From Polytrichum commune (taxonomy: Eukaryota > Streptophyta > Polytrichopsida > Polytrichales > Polytrichaceae), in the NCBI GenBank assembly GCA_950295325.1, contig OX485805.1:4960501-5024500 (forward strand): a DNA stretch of 64,000 bases. Reading direction: 5' to 3'. Positions within the stretch are counted from its first letter, which is position 1. Each line of letters begins with the position of its first letter. The notes below the pieces were generated by a model. It was not told the DNA's origin and did no database searches. It saw nothing but the letters and a program-made list of their open reading frames with translations. Made by a program: the position numbers and the translations under genes. Shown piece by piece: positions 49,760 to 63,000 of this stretch.

Positions 49760-50323
49760 GGGTTGTTTACACCATGGACCATGAAGTCATCCCAAGGCTA
49801 TGTAAAATATGTGATTGATTGAACTCGTCCCAAGACCACTTCGGTTTAAACGAATGAATTTTTTTTTGTTAGAGTGACCATGGAGTTCGAGGTCCCCAAA
49901 AGACATATTTTAAGGCCTACATTATTCATTGATGTGGTCCAACGGTTTTTGTGGTGGGAGAGGCAAAAAAGGTGCTCTGGTAGAAAAAGGCAAGGGCCCA
50001 TGATAGAGAAATAATGTTATAGTAAGTTTTAATGAGTTTTTTTATGGGGAAAAGAAGGTGAAGAAAATAGAAGAAAATAGAATGGTCAAACTTGATTTAT
50101 TTTATTTTATTTTTTCAAAACTACCCTTTTTGGTCATATATATTTTTTTTTAAATTAGCACATGCATTTTTTTGGTGCATGATCATTCCTCTTGGTCCAC
50201 ATTCGATTTACACCTAGTGAGAGGCCTAAAGGCTTTGTAAATTGATATTTTTTAAGAAATCGGACCATGAGGTCGGACCATGGAAAAAGACCATCTTCCA
50301 TGGTCCATGGTGTGAACTTGCCC
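49760..50323. mobile_element. PIF/Harbinger-like non-autonomous element (about 565 bp)
   Basis: The left end is GGGTTGTTTACACCATGGAC and the inverted right end is GGGCAAGTTCACACCATGGA, matching for about 30 bp (CCATGGACCATG). The flanking triplets are CAA and TTA, so no clean TSD remains. The left TIR has mutated relative to the right. No transposase. Confidence 0.6.
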
Positions 50324-50447
50324 TTAGTGAGAGAGAGAGATATGACGCCATCATAACGGCGAGCTCATATGCCCAAGTTAGTGATCGGATTGTTGATGAC
50401 ATGTTTTCATTTTATTTTATTAAATGTTCTTTAATGGGGAGTTGATC

Positions 50448-50603
50448 CATAACATTATTCATATCCATAATAATGTTATGTGGGACTGACAATATACCAC
50501 ATAATATTCTCCACATTCCCCACATTCAATCTGAACATGGGGGAATACTTTGTGAAATATTGTCAATCCCACATAACACTATTATGGATCTGAATAATGT
50601 TAT
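50448..50603. mobile_element. Palindromic foldback MITE (about 156 bp)
   Basis: Left arm CATAACATTATTCATATCCA continuing to GTTATGTGGGACTGACAATA; the right arm is its inverse, ending GATCTGAATAATGTTATG. The arms are about 70 bp and nearly meet. Related half-elements occur at 41028-41170 and 47105-47185. Confidence 0.7.
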
Positions 50604-51244
50604 GTCAATGACACATATTTTATCACAACTTTGTTTCTTATGCTTCGGGCTCGGAGCTAATGCAAACTTCGTAGGTCCAAATTTTCATCCTTCGCCAATA
50701 AGAAATCACGGAGTTCATAATTCCTTGATCTTGAACCCTTAATGATAGACCCATTTTTAATGAGAATTTGTCTACTTAAGTTGGTTCCATGATGAGCAAC
50801 CCAAATTAATAAGGAAAAAAAACTATAGTTGCAATGAACCAAATTGGTTGTCATGAAAATTACATAGATATTGAATTATAGGGGTCAAGTGGAGCACACC
50901 TGACGTCTACATGGTGCCATATGCCGAACATAGTTTACCATGGCAATTGTTGATGCGTCCATCTACAAATAGGCGTGTTAACACATGCCCATCCATGCCA
51001 CGCTCATAATTAGTGCACAATATTATCATGAGTAAATGTACCTTCTTGGTAAATGTAACATTGGCATTCTTTCATTTATATAATGTTGTAGTGTGCCACT
51101 ATAGTAGTGTATTTTGTTCCCGTTTGTTATTTGAAATGTTCTCAATGATAAATAACAAGGCGAGAGTGTATTCTATGTTCCCCAACACCATGAGGAATGT
51201 GACCAAAATATGCTTCCACCATGTTCTCCACGAGTGATTTGTTA

Positions 51245-51435
51245 GAGGTGTTTCCATCATCTCCCTGGAGACTAGTTGGTTAGCATGATCGGTATGGACT
51301 TTGAGATGGAAAGGACGTAGGTTTGAATCCCTTCCTCTACACATGGCAGCTCGTGTAGCATTGATTTATTGTTTCCACACAACGGTTACCCCTGTGTAAG
51401 CATCTCTAATATTCTCAAAAAAACAAAACAAGTCA
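51245..51435 (+). mobile_element. tRNA-derived SINE
   Basis: TAGTTGGTTAGCATGATCGG resembles a tRNA D-arm/A box, and GTAGGTTTGAATCCC (about 51309-51323) contains a B box (GGTTTGAATCC). A non-tRNA body of about 90 bp follows and ends in an A-rich tail, AAAAAAACAAAACAAG. This is the standard SINE layout. It is not a functional tRNA because the acceptor stem does not pair. Confidence 0.55.
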
Positions 51436-51439
51436 TCTG

Positions 51440-54140
51440 GTTTTACGCTCAAATCTAAAACACCGCAAAATCGACAAAGTGAAACAATGATGGTGGTCAT
51501 TATTTGGTTCATCTACCCAAGGTGGTAGTTGGGCTCTTATTTTGGGGGGTACCATGGGCATGTGATCCAATCTTGCTTATAGGATCACATTAAAGACTAA
51601 TACGATAAACTATGTTAAGCGTGCCATCTCATTCATTGTCCATCACCATAGTTTTATTGTTGAGACAAATGGTGTAGTAGGGTTTTTGCCCAAACCTTCA
51701 ACCAAAGCCCTTTAGTTTGCCAAAATCATGTTGTGAATGTTGGGGTGGCTAAATTTGACAAATGGCACTTTTTGTGTGGTGCCTTGACCCAACCTCTTCG
51801 TCACCCTTCGAACTAACGTATTATTCTCATGTAGCCATCTCAACTTCACTTCTAGAGTTAAGAATATGTTGACTAAGTTGGTAACACATAAAAAATATGC
51901 CCAATTAAGATTAAGTTGGTAACACATTCAGTAGAAGAAAACTTGTTCATTCTAACCATCCATTGCAACTCATGATGAGACATACATTAATAAATAAATT
52001 AGGTTTTTGGAGATCAACTAGAGATCACTTTTTGGTTGTAGTTTTTGGACCATCGACAACTAAAAGCCTTATGGTTGACAACCAAACTACTTATTTATGC
52101 ATTTTCCCATCACCGGTTTACAATGAACATTTTACAACATATGGTTATAATGTCCAAACTTTCTTCTACTAGTTTAAGACACTTTTGTCACAAGCTTGCA
52201 TAAGGTATATATGCCGACAACTCCTTCACCCTATGTTGTTTTACTCGTATCATGTGGGACCGACTCCAAACATGACAATATGAAACTATTCCTTCTTCTT
52301 TTTTAGATTTCAAGTTTGTAAAGTCGTAACTTCTTGGACTTTGTGTTCGGGGCCTACTACATATATGGAAAGAGGTGGTTCCAAGAAACTTATGATTCGT
52401 TATCCAATTTGCACAATGTTTTGTTATTTTCGTAAGGGCTATCATGTTGGTCCCACGAGTCCTTTGTCGGGGGCGCACTTCGAACGTCTCACCTTCTTGT
52501 CAACGAGTTCTTTGGGTTCAATTGTCATGGGCCCTCAACCTACTTATGAGGCACCAACCGACATGGCGATTCACAAGACAACACTATCCCCTTGGATACT
52601 ACAACGTGACTATCACAACTCCCGATGTACATGCCTAGCAAATCTCAGACCAGACGTTGTATACATACGAGGCATCCCCTGTGAACAACTTAGTCTCATA
52701 GGTTTGCAATTTGTGATGTATGTGTAAATTCATCCATTGTGGATGAAGGAGCTCCAGTTTCAAAAAGTTCCCTAAAATTTGAGGGTTGATTCATTTCAAT
52801 ATGACAACACTATACTTATTTAGGGTCTTTGACTCTATTTGTAAAGCCAAATTGCCTTAAAATAGGCATTTACATATTATAATAATATAGTTCAATTGTG
52901 TGTTTCACCTTTGCAGTGAATGGGTTTATATAGATACCATAAATCCCTAGCTAACCCCATATCCTTGACTCCCAATCACATCATACGCATATTGGAATTC
53001 ATAGGCACCCATGATAAGTACATAAAACATGCCAATCAAACAACAAGTGGATAAATACAACCCACTAGTGGAAGCAATCAAAGCATAAGGATGGCAATTC
53101 GAACCCCTCATTTGTCATCACAACAGGAGTAAATGGTGCAATCCATACTAGAAGCATCAACCTACTAAAGATCTCCACGTTGCACCCCCTCATCAATCAA
53201 AAAAGGCACGAAAGGAATACACTAGGATGTCATAAATATCTTACATACCTTATACTAAACAAATGAAAATTAGATAACAACCAAACCCCCATCCCCTCCC
53301 CCCCCCCCCCCCCCAAACCTAGACAAAAACCGACAACGAACCCTATGTAGGATACAAAACTTGCACTGTCACTACAATAGGGCCCTACCTACTGTAATGT
53401 AGGCAATAGACCCATCTTGTACCAAGGGGACTCTTGAACAAGATAGGGCCAATGGACCCAATTTCACGTTAGAGCAACATACATTAGTTTTCTTTTTTCT
53501 TTTTCTTTCTTTCTTTTCTTACAAGGTATTGTAGTGGGCTCTTAGTATTCCAACAAAAGACAACTCTTCTTCCTTTAAATTTTGCCACATGTCATGCTCA
53601 CATTGGCTAAGACCCACTTGAATCTCACGTAGAAACTACATCTTGGCATTTGTATAGATGAAATAGAGCGCCCTTTACAGTTTATGGCCCTAGTGTGGGC
53701 GGGCACTTCCAACTTTACATATAATTTAGAATGTTGAATTTTGATCCTTTAGTGCAAGATTTGTACTTTGAAATATACACTAAAAAAACATGTTAGGATG
53801 AGATTGGATCATGTGATCAAGATATAGACATCGTTCTAGGTTTAACATTGAACACAACTACATGAAGTAGCTACGTGATCACTAAAAGAGAGAGAAGAGC
53901 TTCACATTGACATCTCATAATTTCCGCGTCCCAAATTCAATTATTAATCTTGAATAACAATATACAATTGCTAATCGGATGATACAATTCCAGGTCCAAT
54001 CCAATGGCTAACGTCATATGTGGAGTTGGAAGTGCTCATGATTGGGCCATGTACACAAGTATACTAAATGACATGTATGGGGGATGTAACAACACATGGA
54101 AGACCCAAATGGTTGTAATCCCACCATTGATAAGGTATGC
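51440..54140. other. Gene-free stretch
   Basis: No gene is recognised. A frame of 128 codons at 52341-52727 shows no domain and has no splice context. A C run of about 17 is at 53298-53314. Confidence 0.5.
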
Positions 54141-54144
54141 ATGC

Positions 54145-54440
54145 CTAATTCGATTACTCGTCTTAAATGGACACCTACATTTCAGCGATGTATGGTCAAT
54201 CGCGCTTCTTAGAACAAAAAGACGTATATGTAAAATATATAGAATCACATGCTCAAAACTTGTGAATTGTAATAAGTCAATAATCAACATAATCGGGGAA
54301 ACCCATGTGATCTTCATGTGAGCTCTGGAAATTAAAAGAAAGGAAGATGGCATGCATAATTTGGACTTGCTAATCATCTCACGATAATTACATGTTTCAT
54401 ATCCTATAAAAGTGTCCGTTTAGGGTTCGCTTTATTTTAG
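54145..54440 (-). mobile_element. MITE family M2, copy (inverted)
   Basis: Inverted landmarks: AAATGGACACCTACAT, AGAATCACATGCTCAAAACT, CATGTGAGCTCTGGAAATTA, TTGCTAATCATCTCACGATA and CATGTTTCATATCCTA. The central part differs from other copies. Confidence 0.65.
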
Positions 54441-54444
54441 GAAA

Positions 54445-56785
54445 ATGACTCACAACTTTCCAAGTCTGCCTCTACATGAACGTTGTTGGATTATCCACTC
54501 CCGGGCCACTTCCACTTCATATGTGCCCTTGGTGGAATCACCCCAAGTGGCCAAATGCATTAATTTCAAGTTTGCAAGTTCTATCGGGAGGCCATTTGGG
54601 CTTGGGTGTAAAGGGGTCTTTAGTACATGGCACCCATGATCCTACTTGCTACACTCAAGGCAAATGGGCTTTAAACGGACACTTTTAGATATGCACCCAC
54701 TTCTCGTATGATATAATTCAATGAACTAGTGGGAGATGATTGCCAAATCCATATATACCATGACCGTAGCCAACTCCCTTACAATTTTTGGAGTTCATAT
54801 GAATGTTTCATTCAATGCCAGAGTGAAAAACGAATGTGCATGTAAAACCGTCAAATACCCTTTCCTCCCTATTGATTGTTGAGTCTAGAATGGTTGACAA
54901 GTTTGAACTCATGATCCAATGTTCTTTAAACACGCTGTTGTGTGGTGTGTTTTTGAACGATCCCATTAGCTCTCCCGATTGTCTTATTGTAACGAAGAAC
55001 CTAAAACAATGTCTTTATTTTGAGCACGTAGTCCTATCCTTCATCCGATCCCATCACAACACCTATCCTTTTGGTGCAGTTATACAAGCCTTGCCATGTA
55101 CCACATAATTAGGGCATTTGCAAAAGACCAATGCTTGCTTAAGGCATGCATACATTGAGGGTTCCAACTACTAACATGTTGTTTGAGAGTCATATGTATT
55201 TGTATTATGTGTGCGTAATTATCCATGCGTTTGTTTGATTTTAGTTACAAATGGCGTTTCCTCCTGTGTGGATCGCATGGTTAAATGAACCTACAACTGC
55301 ATTGTTTATGGTAAATATTGTGGGCCACATTGTATATGAGGAATCCAACATCATGGATTATAACATTAGGTGCACATTGTGTTCCAACCTATAGTACATA
55401 ACATTGGAGGCCTACATTGTAGGTCATGATATTTCAATCAACGGAAAATAGTGTGCATATGAGAGGATTCCAATGAAGTGGAATCCAACTCCTGCTCGTC
55501 CTACCTAGATGGTTTCAAATCTAAAATTACAATACTTACATTATATCCAAAAATATATATTTCAACCATATTGAAAATTAAGAATATCCAAAATCATATT
55601 TGTTAGATGTTATTTTTTTGAAATTAAAAGTGACGGGGAGAGATTGATGCTAAAAAAATTCCATCAAGTGTAGGCTTCCACACTATTTTTTGTGATGGTG
55701 TAATACCATGGGCCATACAACATGGCATCGAAAGGGTGAGTTACACTATAAGTATGCCCACGATAGCAAGAGTGTGTTTTGTTCTCCTCTTCTAGGGCTC
55801 CCTTTTAAAAACGCCATCTCACGTTGGGACTGACTCTATCTTACTAAGGTATGTGGGTATTATTCAATTACTTCTCTTAATTGGACACCTACACTTGATT
55901 GTTGTGTAATTAGGTCATAATCGTAGAAGAAAGACCACAAAGACACATGTGTTCTAAAGAGATTGGATGACGCCTTCAAAGTCCATCCACTAATCCACAC
56001 TCGACAAATGAACACAATGAGATGACCTATGTATTTAGTTAAGGAATCAACAAACATGCACTTCCAATAACTAGACCTAAACAAGGGGAGATCTGATTTT
56101 GAAATCTAAATTTTGCAAATACTCAATCATAGAGTTGTTGATGCAATGCAAACTTAAAGACGTAAAATATGGTCAATAGAAGATGGAGAACAAGCAAAAC
56201 TAACTGAATAGCACCTGCATTCCTTAAAGAAAGTTGATTAAATGTGTTGTAAATTGACACATTGTGTCTATGTGGCCCTTTTGTTCAGGAAAGTAAATAC
56301 TAATATGTTAGGGGAAGGGAGATTTCATCCATTGTGAAGGATGCCGTACGCATCTTTCATCCATGTGGATAGGCCGCATTGAAGAGTGAGCCTGGTCTGG
56401 GGCACTGACATGTTTCATCCACCGCGATTAACCCATCCAGCTAGCTTTCATCCCGTACCCCCTGCGGCCCAACAGGAGATCTGATCGCCGCGTTACGGTC
56501 CGAACGCGTCTATGACATTCATCCACATGGCACGCAAATTTAATCATCCATACCAGTCGTTGTGTGGGACGTGGAGTTGGATGAAATAATTATGTGTATG
56601 GATGACGAGAACGCACATTCATCTTCTCTGTTTCTGCTCTTAATAAGGCCAAGAATGTTTCCTGGTCCCCCTGATACGGATGAATGATAAGTTGCGTACC
56701 ACATTCAGGAGCTGCTTTACATTTACAGAATGAGAATGAATGTTTAATTCATTATGGACACAATATTGCACTGGAATTTTTGTTT
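54445..56785. other. Gene-free stretch
   Basis: No gene is recognised. A partial M2 copy is suggested at 54730-54915 (GGAGATGATTGCCAAATCC, TTGATTGTTGAGTCTAGAATG) and an inverted one at 55880-56000. GC content rises from about 56330. Confidence 0.5.
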
Positions 56786-56788
56786 GAA

Positions 56789-57012
56789 TGTATAACATTA
56801 TCCAACTGAGTATGGAGGGTGGGTGGAGGCGGGGAAAAATCAGATATTATTCGGGAACTTTATCATGGATATTCTTATATCATCATTGTTATCTCATATT
56901 GAATTTGATAAACTTGGGTGAAGCACTATCATTGAATATTATTAGAACGGAACACCTAATAGCAACTGAAGAAGGTTATGTGAACCTCCATCTTATCAAT
57001 CGCAGATGAATC
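56789..57012. repeat. Dispersed repeat R3, copy 2
   Basis: Matches 48943-49150: ATAACATTATCC at the left, GGTGGGTGGAGGCGGGG, TTTGATAAACTTGGGTGAAG, TATTAGAACGGAACA, and ATCATATAAC at the right. Confidence 0.55.
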
Positions 57013-57169
57013 ATATAACCCTCTTCAAAAAATTGTATAGCAAATCATGGATGACATTCATCAAAGTTCCTGGTTCTCATGGCGGTGGAGCCACACCAAG
57101 TTGGGTCCCAGTTTGAGTTCCCCAACATACTTTGATCCAATATCAACCGAGCTATCACAATTTGCTTAG

Positions 57170-58100
57170 GCAATGCTTTGTGGATGGATGAATTTCAAAT
57201 CGAGCAGAATGGATGACGTTGAGAAAACATGCATCCACAACTCGCCGTTGTCATCCGGAGGGCCGATGTGGAGAAGCAGGCCAGTTGGCCACACTAGAAG
57301 TTCATCCATTCTGGACATAAGTTCATCTAGTTGCATTTGGATGATGTCCATCAACGTCAGTCGGCCCTTTGAATGTTCTCCGCGCACCCACCCCTCATCC
57401 TCATTCACACGCATCGGACATTCATTGGAATGAACATTGAAGTCACCTGACATTCATCCGGCCATGAACCTGAAGACTGGGTTTGATGGATGAGTTTCAT
57501 CCATAATCGTGCCTACAGCCACCTGGAGTTCAATTCAAGTTTTCCCTACCTATGACAAGCATATTGGCCACCGGGGGCTGGGGCGAGACTGCCCTACTTC
57601 ATTCCGCATCCACATATTCATCCAAAGAGCACCCACGTCCTCTAGGATTCATCCACGGAAGGTGTATATTGTGTACTGGAGAGGTGGGCCAAGTAGATGA
57701 GATTCATCAAATGTCATTTTCATTCTTGTGATTCAACGTTCATCCACTTCTAGCATAGTAGCCCAGTGGCGAGAGGGCCCAGTCTTTCCCTCTCGAATTT
57801 CATCGAATCCCATAGAGAATGGAAGCACAACAGATGAATATTTGGGGAACGGACGAACGTGTGGTGGGGCAATACTCATCCTTCCTCGCCACACGCTCAT
57901 CCTGAGTCACCGAATATTCATCCACTGGCTCCGACCATTCATCCGTTTCTGTCGGGACTCGCAGGCGTGATCCCCCACCAACACATTAATCTGTTACGTA
58001 ACAGGGAGATTACATCGAGGAGAATTCATCCACATCACAACTGGCGCAGGGGTTTTCTGGATGGAAGACATCCACATGGTCGTCGTTTTCATCCAAATGT
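57170..58100. repeat. TTCATCC word cluster upstream of the IREH1-like gene
   Basis: The word TTCATCC or its complement GGATGAA occurs more than a dozen times in under 1 kb, for example at about 57300, 57497, 57618, 57650, 57738, 57917, 57936, 58024 and 58087. Spacing is irregular (about 20-70 bp) and the sequence between the words is unrelated. It is not a simple tandem satellite. Function unknown. Confidence 0.6.
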
Positions 58101-58165
58101 AGAGGGCCACCGAGTCTCTCGCACAACTCGCAACTTCAGCTTCTTCGGCTCGGGTGTCAGAGTGT

Positions 58166-58168
<3 letters not shown>

Positions 58169-58201
<33 letters not shown>

Positions 58202-58202
58202 G
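58169..58202 (+). repeat. GA microsatellite near the IREH1-like gene leader
   Basis: A (GA)n tract of about 34 bp followed by a G run, in GC-rich DNA about 1.9 kb upstream of the first recognisable coding exon. It may mark the start of the transcribed leader, by analogy with the GA tract of the hydrolase gene. That is inference. Confidence 0.8.
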
Positions 58203-58204
58203 GG

Positions 58205-60060
58205 GGCTTCAGCTTCAGCTCCAACGCAACGCATCGCATCGCATCCAAAATAGAAGCAGCGAGGGCCAGATCACGCGAGGAGCCTGGACCCCTCCCGCCT
58301 CCCCGTCACCACCTGCCACTGCGGTGCGTCGTTTCTCGCCCGCATTTGGCTCCCTGACGAGCCAATACAGCCACATAGGGCTGCAAAGATCTAGGCGCGG
58401 TGTTGTTGGTCGATGCACCGAGCTGGGCGGAGGAAGAAGTAGAACCTGATGACTCGGGCACCTTAGCACCATCAATATTAAGTGCTGAAGACGTGATTGG
58501 ATTCGGTCGGAGTCTGAGTCAAGAGCAAACGGTGAATGAGGCAATTTGGGTGAAGGTCCAAGGGTTTGGTGTGGCTTGCCTGGGTTCTGTTAGGGTTTGG
58601 TTTTCGCAGCAACAATCCACCCTTTTGATTGGATTCGGACTCGAGGACTACCAGTGGCAGAGTTGTGGCGGGAATTAGGGAATTTGGTGGAGGTTCGAGG
58701 TTCGAGCTCAAGGCCCGCAGCTCGAGGTCCGAGGATTTGCGTTGATTTGATTTCCTTTGTTAGGGCGGTGAGGTGAGGTGACGGTTTGAATGTGGGCTGG
58801 TGGTGTCAATGGGGGCAGTATTGGTGGACGAGGAGTAGGAGTGGTTGATGTAAGAGTGTGATGGCAACTTTAGCGGTGAGAGGCGAGTGTGACGTGACTT
58901 GGGAGTTTGGAGGAGTGGTTTCGAAGGCGCAGACGCGTTGGCCGTAGCTTGGTAGCGTGGGAGTTTTTCAGGAACGCAGGTGGAGTCCATGCCATTCGTG
59001 TGAATTGTGCTGGCGGTGAGGAGAGATCACACATTGCAGACTCATATAAGCAAGAGCAGAGAGAACTTTGTTGTAGATCTTGTTACTGAGACACCGTGCA
59101 CACATGTTTCTGCATCGTGGACTTTGTGTTGCAGTACCCTTGTGGATCTTGCCCTGTCCCTTGTTCACGCACTTTTCTCTTGTGTGTGGTCCTCCTGGCC
59201 AAGTGTATGTCAGCTAGCTTTGAAGCAGGCTGATTCCTTTCTCCTAATTTGATATTGGACGGTATTGACGCACATGGCAGCTAAGTGACGCCATTATCAG
59301 CTAAGTGACGCCATTGGCAACACGATTTTTGAAGACTTTACTGGTCGGACATATTATTTGTGGTACAGGTTCTGGCTCCTACACAAGTGGTTTGGTTGGT
59401 GTAAATTGTTATGTGGTCAGCGGTACAAGGAGGGAGAGAAAGGGTTAACTTACTTTGTTTTAATTCGCTGAGCTGGTCATCACATTGACATTGGAAGTGA
59501 AACTGCTTCAAATAAGGGCTGGAAGCAGCAGGTGGCCAAACTCCTTGATGCCCATCAATTGCTACAAATTGATCATTTGGGGTGCATCTGTTAACGACCT
59601 TGACGTGGGGTTATGATTGAAGTGTAAGGCAAATCGGTGGCCATGGTGGCATTGGTATGGTAGTGGCAAGTTTGAGAGGCTGGAGCATTCATTGGCTCAA
59701 ATTGACATGAAGTTCAGGTGGGGACTGTATCGCCCCTGCAAAATGTTGCAGAAGATGCATGGAGGCTTTTGACAGCAACGATTAGGGTTATTGGGCGACA
59801 TATTGAGCCAACATGTATGGCTTTGACAGGGCATGTTGCCTGTGGGATGTGGTGCTTCAACCGGGGGCACGTCTTTGACATCTGATTTAGGACTGACGCG
59901 AAGAATTTGCAATAATCTGCTCCGACATGGACCTCTTGCCACGTTTCTTGCAGTGATTAGCTAGTTGTGGGCCCGAGTGTGATGCAATTATGTTTGACGT
60001 TCAAATTCTCATTTAGGGTTCTGTGCAAGGGTTAAAGGCATCCCTGTAGTTTGCATTCAG
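58205..60060 (+). other. Probable 5' leader and first intron(s) of the IREH1-like gene
   Basis: No domain is recognised in the open frames here, including the 92-codon frame at 58400-58678. A candidate acceptor TTGCATTCAG ends at 60060, just before the first recognised exon. The in-frame TGA at 59995-59997 bounds that exon frame on the left. Confidence 0.4.
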
Positions 60061-60078
60061 GACTATTGGGTAGTCCAT

Positions 60079-63000
60079 ATGGGACCATTTGGCAGGGCAG
60101 CTGTTGGCCTGATAGTAAACAAGGATGGAACGAGCAAGAAAAAGAAGGAAGATGGAGTTGGTAGCCTTAAGGGTGGTAGACGAAATGCTGGTACCTTGCC
60201 GAGCTGGCTCAAAGATGATCTTCCTGACGAAAAGACAGCTAAAGATGGGAAAGAAAAACCCGTGAAGGAAGGCAAGGACAAATGGGTGAAAGAAAGCAAG
60301 GAGAAGAATAAGAAAAGCTCGAGCTCTGGGAAAAGTCATATTGATGAGGAAGTTGAGATGGAGATCTCAGCTCCCATTCCAGATGAGGATTTCCGGCTTG
60401 CAACATCACTTCTGGGACTTAATCGCATCAAGACCAGGTCGGGACCTCTGCATTTTCCTGCTGCTAGCACTCGTTCTGGCCCAGTTTTTGCTGGAACTGT
60501 GCAGAGCCGATTTGATACCGGCAATGAGGGGAAGAGAGAAGACAAAGCTGTGAATAGCTGGTCGAAAGGTGAATCCTCAACCAAATTACTTTCAGGAGGG
60601 CGAAAAGCTTCCAAGGTGCATGCACGAGACTCAGTTTCACCTGAGGAATTCTCGCCAGCAGAAGAAAGCAGTTACAACAGAAGATCGTCACTACCTGGAG
60701 AGTCAACTGACATGGGAGCAAGTCCGCTTTCAGAGACTAGCCCTGGGTCGTTAAATTTGAAGAAGTTACAAAGGAGCTCACGGATTGGTGAGCTTGAAAA
60801 AGCTTTTGGTGGCCGTCCAGGATCTGGTCTTAAGGTTGAGGGAAGTGGCGATGGTTCACATTCAGGGAGTCAGTTCGGAAGCAGTTGGGCCCCCTCAGCA
60901 GGGGGTTCAAGGGGTGTTGGCAATCCCAGTAGTCTACGTGCACCAGATTTTTCATCACTAGGTAAGCAGTGAAACCTTCCAGAAATGGCACTCTGTTTTG
61001 GAATGGATGTAAAGGAGCTTCTATTCATGTTTTTGCAGGTGGCCTTCAGTTGTGGAACATGTGTGATGCAAATTAATATAGGGTGTATGGTGAAGAAGCA
61101 ATTTGACTATTATATCCCATAGTTAAGCTCTACTTTTACAGGCACTTGGGTGAGTAGCATTCTTCTTTGTATCAGGAAACTTGATAACAAGTTAATCCCT
61201 TTCAGGCATAGGGCTATGCTTTGGTTAAGATTATAAGAACCAAAAATGAGCAGATTGACAATTAGTATGCATCTGACGTGAAAAAGCTAGTACTCTACAG
61301 AATTTTCATTTTTTCTTCTCTTCCAAGACCAGCCTATCAGATTTATAGATGTCACATGGCAGCTTACTTTGTCTGCCTGCTGTGCAGGGCCCTCCATGGA
61401 TCACAAGAGTTCACATGGCAAGGCCTCTGATGATGATGCTGAAGCCCAAGAAGCTGAGGTGTGTACAATATTTGAATCTTGTTTGACAAGAGAGAAATGA
61501 TTCACAGAAGTCCTGGTTTTTGATAAATATTATCATTCTTGTATATAGAGTTTTTTAAAGAGATTTACTATGTTTGATGTCATTAAATATTTTGGAATAT
61601 TGAAAAGCTAGAACTGTTACCAGCCTTTCACTCTGTATTTTCTGATACATGTCATGTAATCTCCATCAGGTCCACTTGCATATTGTCCACTTCTTTCTTT
61701 CATCCCCTTTGTCTGTCACCCTTGTGATTGTTTTCTGCTGTAGAATTGTGTCAAAAAGTCCATCATGCATGGTTTGTTTCCTGGTGATGTCGATATGTAT
61801 ATATCTAATCAGGCGATTACTTACCATGTGGTCTGCTTCACAGAGCCCAACAGAATCACCTCGATTCAAAGCTCTTTTAAGAATGACTGGCAGCAAAGGC
61901 AAGAGGCCTACTGACATCAAGAGCTTCTCCCATGAGCTAGATCCGCGAGGGGTTCGTTCCCATGAGTTCTTCCGGCCTCACAATTTGGGTGGTTTTAATG
62001 ACCTGGAGGTTTGTCTTCTTTCGATCACTATGAGATTTTCCTCTTTATTTTACCTCTTCAACAGCGGAGATATTTATGTTTCTTTGCAAGTGAGATACTT
62101 GCCTGACTTGATTGTCTTATGCTTTCAGGAGTTTTTAAATACATTACGAGCCAGGTTCAATACTGCGAAGGAGGAGGTCAATGCCGAACTTGCAGTATTT
62201 GCTGGTGATGTTATTGAGATTCTGGAGAAGAATGCTGATGCTGCTCCAGACTGGCAAGAAAAAGCAGAAGATTTACTTATACTAGCAAAAGAATGTGCCA
62301 TGATGAATGCACAGGAATTTCGGAAGAGTTGTGAGGCAATTGTACATGATTTGGATGAGAAGAGACAAGAGCTATCTATGGGAGTGTTGAAGCAACTACA
62401 CACACGTCTGCTCTTCATTTTGACACGCTGTACGCGTCTTTTGCAGTATCAAAAGCGAAACTTTTTAGAATTGGATCTCCTCAGATTGCAGAAAGTTGAA
62501 AAGTTCTGGCAAGAAGATAATGTCAAGAGACCCTTGGATGTGAGAAGTGATCCTGTTAAGATTAGAAAGCCTTCATCCCCTCCCAGATTTCGTCCCAACG
62601 ATGTTGGCTCCATCCAAAGAAGGCCCAAAGATGAAGGCGTACATTCTAAGCCGTCGATGCCCAGCATTAGAGAGACGGAGCCAAAGGCTGATCTGACAGC
62701 AAATAAAGTGGAAGATATCAAGGATGAACTGTCTAATATTATTATTGATCGGATCACATCTTGGAAGAAATTTCCTCCTCCCTCAGAGAGGAAGTCTTCT
62801 GTAGAAAGACCAGATCTTAAACAACAAACTCCTGAGAAAGATCCATCCCAATTTAGTCCCAGTTTATTCCCACCTTTGAAACAACGAATTCCAGAGCATG
62901 ATCCTGGTCTAGCCAAGGTGTCGAAGCCCCAACCACCACCAAAACGTCAGCAAAAAGTTCCACCACAGGATGAGAAACCAATGGTAATTTGTAGAATATG

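Noticed and set aside
51245-51340. tRNA gene
   Set aside because: A- and B-box-like sequences are present but the acceptor and anticodon stems do not pair, and an A-rich tail follows; a SINE fits better.
52341-52727. 128-codon open frame
   Set aside because: No recognisable domain, overlapping antisense frames and no promoter or splice context.
58400-58678. First coding exon of the IREH1-like gene
   Set aside because: The peptide shows no resemblance to the family N terminus, and no good donor in frame was seen.
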